Of a DNA stretch of 64,000 nt, positions 54,362 through 63,970 are shown in pieces. The translations under genes and the position numbers were made by a program. How positions within the stretch are numbered: position 1 is the stretch's first letter; each line of letters starts with the position of its first letter. The DNA comes from Chrysogorgia sp. JL179-B06. Its lineage: Eukaryota; Cnidaria; Anthozoa; Scleralcyonacea; Chrysogorgiidae. The DNA is taken from NCBI GenBank assembly GCA_035772405.1, contig JAYKKM010000149.1, forward strand, positions 5,392,501 to 5,456,500, given 5' to 3'. The notes beneath the pieces are model-generated. The model did not search any database and was not told where the DNA came from. It worked only from the letters and a program-made list of their open reading frames with translations.

Positions 54362-54727
54362 TTATCTGTTTTGTAAAAAACGTATTACATTTAGATCTAT
54401 TTTTTTTCTTTTCTTTTTATGATCACTTGTATAATACGTATCTAAATTTAAATTTGGGGGTAATCCCACACCATCATTTAATAAAATTTCTTTCTTAGTT
54501 AGATTTTCTTTATTTTTTCTTTTCACCAAAAAATATGATGATGAATAATTTTTTCCACGATTTCTACCATTTAACAATTCAGTATAATCTTCTTCGGATT
54601 TTTTTTCAGTCATTATTTTTTCTTCAAATAAATTTATATATATGTTAATTTCTTCACCTTTTAACGGTACGTTATTCTCATAGTTAATAAAGAACTGTAG
54701 TGATTGTTTAGCCTCTTGATCACTCAT
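54362..54727 (-). CDS. 121-aa element 2 protein
   Basis: Intact from ATG 54727: MSDQEAKQSLQFFINYENNV...; acidic N-half, basic C-half (HKKKRKKIDLN), no hydrophobic helix. Overlaps the end of the upstream gene by 4 bp. It lies between penton and MCP in the structural block, so perhaps an assembly or minor virion protein; not recognised. Confidence 0.55.
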   Translation of the reverse strand: MSDQEAKQSLQFFINYENNVPLKGEEINIYINLFEEKIMTEKKSEEDYTELLNGRNRGKNYSSSYFLVKRKNKENLTKKEILLNDGVGLPPNLNLDTYYTSDHKKKRKKIDLNVIRFLQNR

Positions 54728-55043
54728 AAATAAAAAAAGGGAATTTTTTTTTCATCATTTAATGATGTATAAGGATTTTTTTCGTTAATATAAAATAATT
54801 CTTTTATAGTATATAAAAAACGTTGTGTTGAATTAGGACTAATAGTAGATGAAAAATCTGAAATCGCTCCATTATTTTTTTTTTTGATTGTTGTATAGTA
54901 CTGAAATCCATTTTTTTTGCACAAGTAATTCCAAATGAAATTTTTATATTTTTATATTCAATCGAATTTAAATTCCATAAAAAATTTCTCCCACTATTTA
55001 CTAAAATGTAAAGAGAAAATATTTTATATTTTTTAATTATCAT
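54724..55043 (-). pseudogene. About 107-codon element 2 protein, one frameshift
   Basis: ATG 55043, MIIKKYKIFSLYILVNSG, then WNLNSIEYKNIKISFGIT and STIQQSKKK. A slip in the A/T-rich run at about 54890 leads to NGAISDFSSTISPNSTQRF and YINEKNPYTSLNDE, stop at 54724. Predicted beta-rich. Small protein after penton; unknown role. Confidence 0.5.
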
Positions 55044-55077
55044 TCCCCATTTTTTTCTTCAAGAACAATCAAAAGCA

Positions 55078-56042
55078 TTATGTTGAATGTATTAAACAAT
55101 CAATACTAAGCGTTCCTGAATCAAAAGAAACTAATTTTCCTGTAGTATCTTTAACTTTAATATGAATTTCTCTTATAATGTCTTTTTTAAATTTTCTCAA
55201 TGATTTTGGTGGGTTATAACAAACTAATTGTCCATTCCCCCCACCACCCCGTTAATTCCATTGAATGGGAACTGTTGTTAACAATTCAGAACTACTATCA
55301 CCAACTAACCCTAGTTCTATTTCATCACAATATATAAACATTTTATTTAATCCATCGGATACATCGGGTAAGTAATCAAAATGTTTAGAAAAAAGGGTAT
55401 GAGGTGTAGGGTTATCTTTTTTATTTCAAACAAGAGGGGAACGATTTCATGTTCTTTTTGATGTTTTAAACCCAGTATAAAAGCTAATTTTTGTGAAAAT
55501 AATATATTAATATTTTGATTAAAAGAAGCATATTGAGTACCTTTTTTTTCTAACGTAGTTTTGTTAGATAATTGAAATTCATTTAACTGCATCCCATCAG
55601 CTGCTTTAAGAGCGTTTTCATCTACCCAATACTCAATCTCAATCTCAACATTGACATTAATAATTACTTTCCCATTTGACCCGATTTTAAAAAAAATTTC
55701 AAATCCTTCTAACATATTATTTAAAACTATAATTAATGAAGATAAATCATAAATTCCGTCTGGTATAATTAATTTATCCGATGTAAAAACGAACTCACTG
55801 TTTGCGTATACCGTATTATTAAATTCTTCAGGTATAAAATTCTTATAGGTTATGATAAATGAAAAAAACCATTCTTCACCCACAATATTTTTAGTTGTTT
55901 GGGGATAACAAACTTGTAAAACTTCTAAAAAACATTCATTGTTCAAAGCATCAATAGGCTGCGCAATTTTCATTTCAAAATCATTAATCAAATTCTTTTG
56001 AAGTCCTCTTGATTTTGAATTACTAGCAATGTGGAAATTCAT
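55078..56042 (-). pseudogene. Penton (minor capsid) protein, element 2
   Basis: ATG 56042. Blocks: DFEMKIAQPIDALNNECFLE (usual F-T-L...W-V-L start), VCYPQTTKNI, IPDGIYDLSSLIIVLNNML, FSQKLAFILGL, then after a shift (about 55350-55430) MFIYCDEIELGLVGDSSSEL, TVPIQWN, a TAA at about 55253, and IHIKVKDTTGKLVSFDSGTL, TAA 55078. The jelly-roll vertex protein of Polinton-like viruses has this order. Overlaps the integrase gene by 4 bp. Two lesions. Confidence 0.75.
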
Positions 56043-56946
56043 TTTTTTTTAAAAACTTGTAATTCAGCACGATAAAAAATTCCTTTAATTTCTTCACGTT
56101 GTTCGTCTTCTAATTGATATGCAACGGGGTCAGTGATAAATAAATTTTTAATAAAAAATATCTCATTAGTACTAAGACTACTTTTTTCAAAAATATTATT
56201 TTTTGCTCGTACAATACGAACACGAGTTCCTTCTTGTATCAGATCTTGAGTAGGAATAAGATAATTTAAATGATCACGTACTATTTTATTTTTTACTTTA
56301 CGTATTTTTCCTTTTTTTTCTTCACGATAAATTTCAAAAGGTGTTGCACCAGCTAATGCTTTATGTGGGGAATTATTATAACGATAAACAATAAGGGGTA
56401 AATACTGAATATATTCAAATTCTTCAGTCATTGTTAAAACACGACGAACCATTGTTTTTAAAGTTCCAATTACACGTTCCACATGGGATGCTTTTATTTC
56501 TCTATTATACGTATGAAATACTTCAAAATTATACTTTTTACTTAATTTCGTACGTATATCTTGATATTCTGATCCTTCATCACTTTGAATTTTAAGAGGA
56601 GCTATTCCTTCTTCAATAAGAATACTTTCAAATTTATTTTTAACATTATTAGACGTTTTCTTTTTTATTAATTTTACCCAACAAAATGTTGAAAAAATAT
56701 CAATACACACCAACCAATAACGATATTGATTATTATATCGGGCTAAATCTTTATTTTCAGCTAAATCAATTTCCCATTGTTCATTATTTTTATTAACAAA
56801 ATATTTCAAACGTCTATATATTTTTTTCTACTACTATGTAATCTATAATTAGAATAATCAGTATCAGTTAATGTCTCTCCTTTTAATAATCTTGAAGCTT
56901 TTTCAATAAAGTCAGCAGAAAATTTAGTTTTTTTCTTTTTATTCAT
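56039..56946 (-). pseudogene. Retroviral-type integrase, element 2
   Basis: ATG 56946 (MNKKKKTKFSADFIEKASRLL), one frameshift at about 56815, then a 256-codon open frame. DDE core: YRYWLVCIDIFSTFCW, IKIQSDEGSEYQD-type second Asp (LKIQSDEGSEYQD) and IKASHVERVIGTLK (Glu), then YRYNNSPHKALAGATPFEIY and an SH3-like basic C-terminus with YQLEDEQREEIKGIFY. No chromodomain, unlike element 1. Integrates virus DNA. Confidence 0.88.
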
Positions 56947-56952
56947 TTCTTA

Positions 56953-57480
56953 AATAAAGAAATAAAATGAGTATAATATTCTTCAAGTTCATCAACGAGT
57001 TCTTTATCGCGTAATATCCCCATAAAATCTACTTCTATATTTTTACATGCTAACTTTTTATTTATAGTATTACCGTATAAACATAATGTATCTTGTATAT
57101 TTTTATAACATTTAAAACGATAATAAAAAAATTCTGAAAGTATTTTGTAGGGTTTAAATTTTTTGGTAAACGAACCTCATCATCACTTTCTACTTTTATT
57201 TTCTTAACCTTTTCGGCTTGAACATCGTTGTCGTCGTCATCGACGTCGTCGTCAAAATTGAGTGCAATAAGGGGTTTCCTTTTCTTCAATACTCGTTCTT
57301 TGACTGTGATAGGTGGGGATTTATGGCCTGTAGCATGATTATACTTTCTTAGGGCAATAATATATTCATCCAAGGAATCTTTCTTTTTAATATGAAAACT
57401 ACCCCAGTCATCAGACCATACGATTTCACTTGATGTTGCGTTGTTGTTGCTGGTTGTTGGTGTTGGATCATCGTCAAATT
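56953..57480 (-). pseudogene. Element 2 protein with acidic tract and basic linker
   Basis: Open pieces: WSDDWGSFHIKKKDSLDEYI, RKYNHATGHKSPP, LKKRKPLIALNFDDDVDDDDND, KKIKVESDDEVRLPKN and, after a shift at about 57130, YGNTINKKLACKNIEVDFMG to a stop at 56953, 7 bp before the integrase ATG. Mixed basic/acidic; the latter may mimic nuclear targeting signals. Not recognised. Confidence 0.45.
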
Positions 57481-57524
57481 CTATGGTATTGGATCATCAT
57501 CAAAATGCTGTGAAAAAGATTTTA

Positions 57525-58076
57525 TTACACTAATAACGTGTATAATTGATTACAACATTTTATATCAAATAAACTATTTTGTTTTCTTTGCATAACTCCT
57601 AAAATTTTACATAACTTTCTATGTTGTTTTTTTGTTTTTATTTTACATTCTATTTTATTTTCTAGAAATGCAACAAGTGCTTTCCCTATTCTCCCATTTC
57701 CATCGGAAAAAGGATGAATGGTTTCAAAAATAAAATAAATCAAAACTGATATATTTTTTCTTTTATAATTTTTTACGTAAAATTCATCTATATGTTCCAT
57801 ATATTGTTCAATATCTAAAGGATCAACCCCTTCATGAAATCCAACAAATCTTTTTTTTTACTGTAATTTCCCGCATTCGTTAAATGGGACATAGATATTG
57901 TAAAAACAACATTCACTTGTTTTCCATTTTTCCTTTTTTTCCATATACAATTTTCAAAGGGCAAAACAAAATCTCCCACATTTCATCCAAAACTCTTTTT
58001 CATTTTCTTCGTCTTCTTCCATTCGTATAACATCATACGCAAACACTTTAAATTTTATACAGTCTTTTAATTCCAT
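57525..58076 (-). pseudogene. Fic-domain protein (putative AMP-transferase)
   Basis: ATG 58076, MELKDCIKFKVFAYDVI. One shift at about 57985, then LPFENCIW, HLTNAGNYS, GFHEGVDPLDIEQYMEHIDE, and the Fic signature ETIHPFSDGNGRIGKALVAF (HPFxDGNGR; catalytic His, Asp and Arg present). C-terminal helical region ends at 57525. Fic enzymes transfer AMP (or similar) to Ser/Thr/Tyr of targets. In this virus context it might modify a host or viral protein. No inhibitory (S/T)xxxE(G/N) motif was noticed. One lesion. Confidence 0.85.
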
Positions 58077-58127
58077 TTTTTTTACATACTCTTTTGTTCA
58101 CTAATACTTTTATAAAAAATATATATC

Positions 58128-58760
58128 TCAATTAACATTCGGCTCAGTCAGTTCGTTTTCAGATATAGGATTGTTTGAAACTAAATTATAATTCAATGTT
58201 GTTTGTATATAATTTCTTATCATAATAAATAAATATTTTACTTCTTCATCAAGCATTATTACATGTGCAAATATTTTCTCTTTATACTTAAATTTCCCCA
58301 TATTTCCCCCAGAATCTTTTATTCGCATAACATCGACAGGTTGTAATACCAGGGTGTGATTTTCATTTAAATAATAATTACTTTTGTTTAAAATACTTAA
58401 TTTCAAAGGATCAAACTATAAAAAATATCTTTTACTCTTACAATTTTTATACCGGCATTTATCAAAGGATAGTTTACCTTTTTTTATATAACATATAAAA
58501 TCCAAAAAATCATATATAATATTTTTTTCAGAAAGATGTTGTCTATTGAGTAAACTTCCTGTAGGGTTATGTTCACGACAATAAAATATAAAACATGAAG
58601 TGAACATGATAAGACTTTTAGTTGAACCACAATAAACATAAGAATTGAAAATACTAGGTGCTACCATTAACAAATAAATATGTAAAAAAAGAGAAAAATT
58701 ACCTTTCTGGTGATGTATGTGCTTAAATTTGCTTACTAAACTTTCTTTTCCAAAACCCAT
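58128..58760 (-). pseudogene. Paralogue of the 34687-35319 protein
   Basis: ATG 58760, MGFGKESLVSKFKHIHH, with SCFIFYCREHNP and CRYKNCKSKRYFL. A stop/shift at 58416-58406 is followed by LSILNKSNYYLNENHTLVL and VDVMRIKDSGG to 58128. Same motif order as the gene at the left end of element 2. Lies upstream of Fic on the same strand. Confidence 0.55.
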
Positions 58761-59035
58761 AGTATTATAAGATAAGCATTTTCTTTCAAGGGTTAGATTT
58801 TGTACAAAATATGTATAATGATACTTATCATTGGTGTGTAAGAAATGAAATAAATCTGAGTGGTTTTCAAAGGGTAATAAAATAAATAATTATTTAAAAT
58901 AATCGGGGAATGAAAAAAAAACTACAGCATAACTCGTTTGATTCAACTAGTATAGTACGTTGGGGGTTGTTCTCTTCAAGGAATATTTTCTTTGACTTGC
59001 TTTTAAATTCGGTATCGTATAAGAGAAGCGATCTT

Positions 59036-59254
59036 CTAGAATAAAATAGGACTCTCCATTGGTTCCGTTAATTTTTTCCATATAAACTGTAGAGCTATCT
59101 TCGTGGAATTGAGTTTTTTCACGATGGATCGTGGGGCATGTGACATATTTTCCACGATAATAATCAAATAATCCACATAACCAAAATAAATATCCAATTT
59201 CTCCTTGGTTAAAATATTGAAAAAAAAAACAACTCTTAAAATTGTTTCAATCAT
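59036..59254 (-). CDS. Small hydrophobic/basic protein
   Basis: 72 codons from ATG 59254: MIETILRVVFFFNILTKEKL, then YVDYLIIIVENM, basic tail. A membrane-inserted N-terminus is possible. Weak support. Confidence 0.3.
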   Translation of the reverse strand: MIETILRVVFFFNILTKEKLDIYFGYVDYLIIIVENMSHAPRSIVKKLNSTKIALQFIWKKLTEPMESPILF

Positions 59255-59495
59255 AATGCTGTGGTTTGAAATGTTATATTTTACTCTTTATATAGCTTTC
59301 AAATTCATTAAGCTAAATAAACATTTTGTTTTCTGGTTAATTCTTCAGTTGAACCTCACGCAAGCAATAGGTCAAAACCAAAACAGTATGATCTTCACTA
59401 TCTTAAAGAAAATTGTTGAAATCAAAAATTTATTGTACGTAAATGTGAACAAATATTGATCACCTATGAATCAATTATATATAAACTTGGAAGTT

Positions 59496-59808
59496 ATGGA
59501 GTATGCAGAAAATAAAAAGCTTAATTATAAACAATATATAACAACACATGTTGCATGGTCTTGTGGTATACATAATTTTATAGATCAAGGTGTGTATATA
59601 AATTCTTTTTTTTAAATAAAAATAATCTAAACGCTTTTTTGATATTTTTAACTGTTTATTTCAAATATTTAATTCATTAAAATTATTACATAATTCCCCA
59701 GAAGAATTAAAATATACATGTATTTGCAACATAGATTTATCAAAATGCAGATCATGTTACAATATAATTTCCATTACTGGTACCATAAATCATATTAAGT
59801 ACAGATAA
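59496..59808 (+). pseudogene. Cys-motif small protein
   Basis: ATG 59496, MEYAENKKLNYKQYITTHVA. Stops and shifts near 59615-59660 lead to LKYTCICNIDLSKCRSCYN, a CxC...CxxC probable zinc knuckle, then TAA 59808. It overlaps the opposite-strand gene at 59752. Similar Cys layout to the 60987 and 61493 proteins. Confidence 0.45.
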
Positions 59809-60272
59809 TATATTTTCATCTTTAATAAGAACTAAATAAAGCTCTTGACCATCAAAATGTTCACGTAAATGATAATTTACTAATCTAAATCTTGAATCAT
59901 TACATTTACCATACAAAAACACTTTTGAATAACATGGAATATTATTTATCTCAAAACAATCAATAGTCGAAATTAACGTGGGTAATATCGGTTCTCTATC
60001 AATAAATACTACATGTTTTCCCACTAACTGATCATAAAATACCATATCGCCACTAAAACCGTTTATTAAAAATTTATAATATCTTTTTCCACATAAATTT
60101 TAAAATATTTATAATCATAATCAGCACATCTAAACTGATAGGGGTTCACTCTCCATTCCAAAAAATAAAACGTTGAATCTTGTGTTTTTTCTATCTCAAA
60201 CAATTCAGAATGTAATAAATATTGAATGTCGGGATAAAGAATTTCATCAAAATCACGCTCTCGTACAGCCAT
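59752..60272 (-). pseudogene. Unknown element 2 protein, one frameshift
   Basis: ATG 60272 MAVRERDFDEILYPDIQYLL, stop at 60066, but the +1 frame overlaps and continues FLINGFSGDMVFYDQLVGK to 59752. About 173 codons in total, beta-rich, with RYFKxxx-like and YKYFKIYV stretches. The protein at 62046-62366 has a comparable feel (YFKML). Unknown. Confidence 0.45.
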
Positions 60273-60316
60273 TTAAATCTTTAAAGGTTTTAAAAAAAAC
60301 TTCAACGTCTTTTCTT

Positions 60317-60529
60317 CTATTCTTGCCCTATTCCCACTGAAACATTCACTGTATATTTCCACCGTATATTTAACTTCTTTAACAACCAACGTTTAAAGCT
60401 GTTTAGTCTAGAAAGTTTTAATTCGTCTGGATGAATCGCACACGGTCGTTTGTTAATACATCTTCCACATGGATGGTTGTAATAATATAATCTTTCAAAT
60501 CGTTCATCTGCTGTTTCTATACGTTCCAT
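60317..60529 (-). CDS. Small Cys-rich protein, copy A
   Basis: 70 codons from ATG 60529: MERIETADERFERLYYYNHP, CGRCINKRPCAIH (zinc-like CxxC...CxxH), then a basic tail. A paralogue lies just beyond at 60654-60800. Confidence 0.55.
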   Translation of the reverse strand: MERIETADERFERLYYYNHPCGRCINKRPCAIHPDELKLSRLNSFKRWLLKKLNIRWKYTVNVSVGIGQE

Positions 60530-60653
60530 TATAGTCTAACAAATATAAAACAATTATTATTTTTACTCTTATTTATACTTTTCTTATTTTTTTATGGATT
60601 TTCTTCTTTAAATCTTTTAATAACATATCTTCTTTAACAACCATCTCTTTAAT

Positions 60654-60800
60654 CTACAACGACGTTTTTTTTAATCTTTCCACGGTGTATAATTCGCACA
60701 CACTTCTCCAAAACATATTTCCGTTAAGACATTGTCCACAGGGATATTTTGAATAAAATAATCTATTATATCGTGCATCTACTGTTTCCACGGATTCCAT
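60654..60800 (-). CDS. Small Cys-rich protein, copy B
   Basis: 48 codons from ATG 60800: MESVETVDARYNRLFYSKYP, CGQCLNGN. Same ME-x-ET-D-R-Y/F-x-RL...PCGxC pattern as copy A but with a changed C-terminal half, perhaps after a frameshift. Confidence 0.5.
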   Translation of the reverse strand: MESVETVDARYNRLFYSKYPCGQCLNGNMFWRSVCELYTVERLKKTSL

Positions 60801-60986
60801 GATATTTTGTAAAACCATTTTTTTGCATTTTATTTATATCCTAATAAAATTTCTTTTGATTTTTTTAATATATTTTTATTTTAGAATATCGATATCGTTT
60901 TTTAATTTGATTTTTTTTCTTTTTATATATATTTTTAAAAAATATATATAAACGGGTTACCGAAATGTTAAACGTTATTGTGAATG

Positions 60987-61250
60987 ATGTCGAATTCACA
61001 TGTGCCCTATCGTGATTGTGATGAACATAACGGTAGCAGATATAAAATAATAACTGCTGATGACTTTAACCCATACTTTGAAGATGAGAATAACTATTAT
61101 GCAAGTCGTTTTCTAGCAAAAGAATTACCCCACTTTACCTATGTTGTAAATAAATGTCAACATACGGCATTTTGCGAATGTAACCCTCAACACCTCCTCA
61201 AGCATATTACTTATCCCTGGAAGTTAAAAAGAAACATGTACAGAACATGA
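60987..61250 (+). CDS. Small CECNP-motif protein, copy A
   Basis: Starts MSNSHVPYRDCDEHNG; shows NNYYASRFLAKELPHFTYVV, NKCQHTAFCECNPQHL. Shares YY-x3-FL-x-K-x2-P-x2-TYxV-x2-C...C-x-CNP with the 61493 gene. Likely zinc binding. Unknown role. Confidence 0.5.
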   Translation: MSNSHVPYRDCDEHNGSRYKIITADDFNPYFEDENNYYASRFLAKELPHFTYVVNKCQHTAFCECNPQHLLKHITYPWKLKRNMYRT

Positions 61251-61492
61251 TGTATGGAATTGTTCATGTCTGGGTGAAAACCTAACAACAATTGTTGACT
61301 AAGATGCTTCTGATCTTTTACAAAAAGAAATTAAACTAATAATAGATTCTAATAATTTCATGAAAGCTGTAGAATATAATCAATAAAAACTTTTTTTTTT
61401 AAAAAAAATTCGTATGGTGTTTTTTTCTTTTTTTATTTATTATATATATAAGATTGAACATTTGATTTAATCACATTGATTTCTAGAACAAG

Positions 61493-61816
61493 ATGGCAAC
61501 ACCATCTCTCGTTACCTGTGTCATTTATTGGGGTGTAGCATATTATGACTACACTCCTCGTTATTATTCATGTCATTTTCTTCAAAAACACTTTCCTAAC
61601 TATACGTATTTTGTAGAGGATTGTAAACCTGCTATACTATGTAAAGAATGTAATCCCGCGTTTTTTTCTCCACCTCAAGTGTACGAACTAACTCTGAAAG
61701 TTATTACAAAAAAAGGATTACTTGAAGAGAGGGGAATGCAAATAAAAACAATTATTGATACTAAGAATGATCATCTATTCTATAAAAAAATTAAACTAAT
61801 AAATAATGTTTACTGA
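61493..61816 (+). CDS. Small KECNP-motif protein, copy B
   Basis: 107 codons, ATG 61493, MATPSLVTCVIYWG; SCHFLQKHFPNYTYFVEDC, LCKECNPAFFSPPQ, then a Lys/Ile-rich tail. Intact. A TATA-like TATATATAAG about 45 bp upstream (61441-61450). Confidence 0.55.
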   Translation: MATPSLVTCVIYWGVAYYDYTPRYYSCHFLQKHFPNYTYFVEDCKPAILCKECNPAFFSPPQVYELTLKVITKKGLLEERGMQIKTIIDTKNDHLFYKKIKLINNVY

Positions 61817-62045
61817 ATAATTCCACAACAAATTACTTCTTAAAATTATTTATTTTCTTGTAATAAAAATTTTTACAAAAATTAAAACTCGATTCTTATT
61901 TTTCTGTTTCTAACTTTCTATCAAAAGTTTATTATTTTAAAAATATTAATAATTCAAAGATAAAAAAATTTGTTTCTCTCTATCGTTAATGAGACAGCAA
62001 GGTTTAACGTTTAATAAAGGTGTTGAGTTTGCTAATTCTACACTA

Positions 62046-62366
62046 TTATTTTTTAATATTTATATCTTTTCCCTTCAATGATGGTAAGAGGTTCTGTAAA
62101 TCATCCCCCTCTATTAACAACATTTTGAAATATCGAGGTCCCTGACGATCCTTCAGATATAAATAATATCCAGCTTTTAAATACGAGGGAGCCACAGGTT
62201 CGTATTTTACTAATTGTATGGGTTCAGCATCATAATACAGTGTAAGATAACCATAAGATTCACCCTCCAAAATCAATATTTGCTCGCAACCGCATGTCGA
62301 AAATAATCGAAAATACATTTGATACCTGCTTTTATGGTCACTTAATTTTTTAAAAACGTTTTCCAA
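62046..62366 (-). CDS. Unknown 106-aa protein
   Basis: Intact from ATG 62366: MENVFKKLSDHKSRYQMYFR; beta-rich with GCEQILILEGES, LTLYYDAEPI and GPRYFKMLLIEGD. Soluble. A possible relative of the 59752-60272 protein. Confidence 0.5.
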   Translation of the reverse strand: MENVFKKLSDHKSRYQMYFRLFSTCGCEQILILEGESYGYLTLYYDAEPIQLVKYEPVAPSYLKAGYYLYLKDRQGPRYFKMLLIEGDDLQNLLPSLKGKDINIKK

Positions 62367-62443
62367 AAATCTATAAAAGCGGGTTGCAAACTAAAAAGTT
62401 TTCAAAACACAGACCAAGAAGTCAAATTAAAAAAGTTTTCAAG

Positions 62444-62587
62444 ATGGTATTTTGTGATTTCTGTTATGGACAAGTAAATTCCTTCTATCATTTTGTCATG
62501 CATTACAGATGTAAACAATGCCTTGTGGACCATCATTTTGTTATTTTTGTAAAAGAAATTACGGACGAAGTATCTATAGTAAATTAG
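62444..62587 (+). CDS. Small zinc-knuckle-like protein
   Basis: 47 codons: MVFCDFCYGQVNSFYHFVMH, YRCKQCLVDHH: two CxxC pairs with His residues between, likely zinc binding. ATG 62444 chosen because an upstream in-frame ATG at 62384 adds only a basic tail. Confidence 0.5.
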   Translation: MVFCDFCYGQVNSFYHFVMHYRCKQCLVDHHFVIFVKEITDEVSIVN

Positions 62588-62668
62588 TTGATCTATGTGA
62601 ATGTGATGATAGAATACAAAGATGGAAAAAAACTTATTTGGATTAATAAAAATATTTTAATACACAGT

Positions 62669-62821
62669 CTACCATTTCCAAAATTCATAAAACTTATGAT
62701 CATCATCATCATGACGATCCCCTCCTTTTTGAATTTTTTTAGAACGTCGTCGTTTTCGTATTTTTTTTATTTTTAGTTTTGCTTTTCGTTTCGATTTTTT
62801 TATACAACTCCTACACTTCAT
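62669..62821 (-). CDS. Very basic small protein
   Basis: ATG 62821, MKCRSCIKKSKRKAKLKIKK, RKRRRSKKIQKGG then an acidic His/Asp tail (DRHDDDDHK). CxxC at the start. DNA-binding or core-like character; the GG could be a protease site. Confidence 0.45.
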   Translation of the reverse strand: MKCRSCIKKSKRKAKLKIKKIRKRRRSKKIQKGGDRHDDDDHKFYEFWKW

Positions 62822-63016
62822 TTTTTTAGCTGAAGTAGAGTACGCGACGTACAAGCAAGCAAAATGCTTTATAAAAAACGAAAACCCTCCTATTTATACT
62901 GTCATATCTGTTGATTTTTTTTAAATATTTGTACGAGCATATAAAAAAACGGGTAAAAAAAATTATCGCATTTAGTAATCACTTCTCAACGTTCTCGATG
63001 AGAGCAAACTATTAAA

Positions 63017-63496
63017 ATGTTGATACAAACGCTAAGAAAAGCGTGTCACAAAAGCCTACTGATTCACATATACAAGAAACAGGGATTGCAATTACTCGAA
63101 ACATCGTCTGGTCGAAACGATACAAGTTGGTGGTGTGATCAGTACATAACCGTAAAAAATAACACACCACACACTTTCTTTAGATAATTATTATGTGTAT
63201 ACAACGAGTGGATAGCATTCAATATGACGGGAAACCTATGGAGAATTTTTTTTCGCAAAAGTACAGATAGATATCTATTCTGCAATTCCTCTGGATCCGT
63301 CTATAAACAACTTCTAGCACCAGTCCTTATCGTGACTCATGACATATTTGCTTTCATGGCGATAGAACTAACCCATGCAAAAAAGGTGATCATTAACTGT
63401 TTATCAGAAGAAAAAATAGTTGATTATTACATAGTACTATTACATAGATATTGGTTTACATTTAATGTAAATGACAATATATATATATATGAATGA
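63017..63496 (+). pseudogene. Unknown right-end gene of element 2
   Basis: A 160-codon frame from ATG 63017 (MLIQTLRKACHKSLLIHIY) to TGA 63496, broken by a single TAA at 63185. WWCDQYITVKNN and RYLFCNSSGS, then AIELTHAKKVIIN. Not recognised; last gene before non-viral repeats. Confidence 0.45.
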
Positions 63497-63559
63497 ATGA
63501 ATGAATGGATTCTCCCATCGTGAACGACGTATGAGTGTTTAGTAAATTGAAAGTAGTTA

Positions 63560-63867
63560 TCTAGTATCGAGCAGCAAAACCACATTCAGCGCAGATATTC
63601 TCATTACCAACAGGATTCACCTCACGTTGTTGTTTAGTATTTACGCGTAAAGCATCACAATGTTCAACTCTGGTACGTTCAAAAACCTTTGTTTTTAAAA
63701 AAACACTCCGTTCTCCATGCCTTCCTGGCCAATGCAAGATGTTCCCATCTACTATGATTCACGTCCAAACGCTTAAGGTTATCCTTGACTTTGTCCTTGT
63801 ATCGCAGGAGAGGACGACCTGCGCGACGCGGAGCATTTAAAATTTGACCGTAAAAATGCCTCACCAT
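63560..63867 (-). mobile_element. 3' end of a second LINE (coding remnant)
   Basis: Encodes RRAGRPLLRYKDKVKDNLKR, W..LA..R..WR and, after a shift, NPVGNENICAECGFAARY with a C-terminal Cys pair: the tail of a non-LTR retrotransposon ORF2. Truncated upstream. Confidence 0.75.
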
Positions 63868-63869
63868 CT

Positions 63870-63878
63870 TAACTGTGC

Positions 63879-63917
<39 letters not shown>

Positions 63918-63970
63918 CGTGTATCTTCAGTATATATTATATATATATATATATAATATATACTGAAGAT
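63870..63970. repeat. TA microsatellite with palindrome
   Basis: (TA)n tract; within it ATCTTCAGTATATATTA and its complement TAATATATACTGAAGAT (63922-63970) form a hairpin. Confidence 0.85.

Larger units (their letters stand above)
51261..55163. repeat. 1.95-kb tandem duplication
   Basis: 51261-53213 and 53214-55163 are nearly identical: each contains the integrase 3' end, 3' LTR and flanking element 2 genes. The junctions share GAA. Visible differences: two bases in the TA tract at about 51970 and one A in a run (52574-52580 has seven A, the second copy six). Copy 2 is continuous with the full penton gene. Recent duplication or assembly artefact. Confidence 0.95.
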
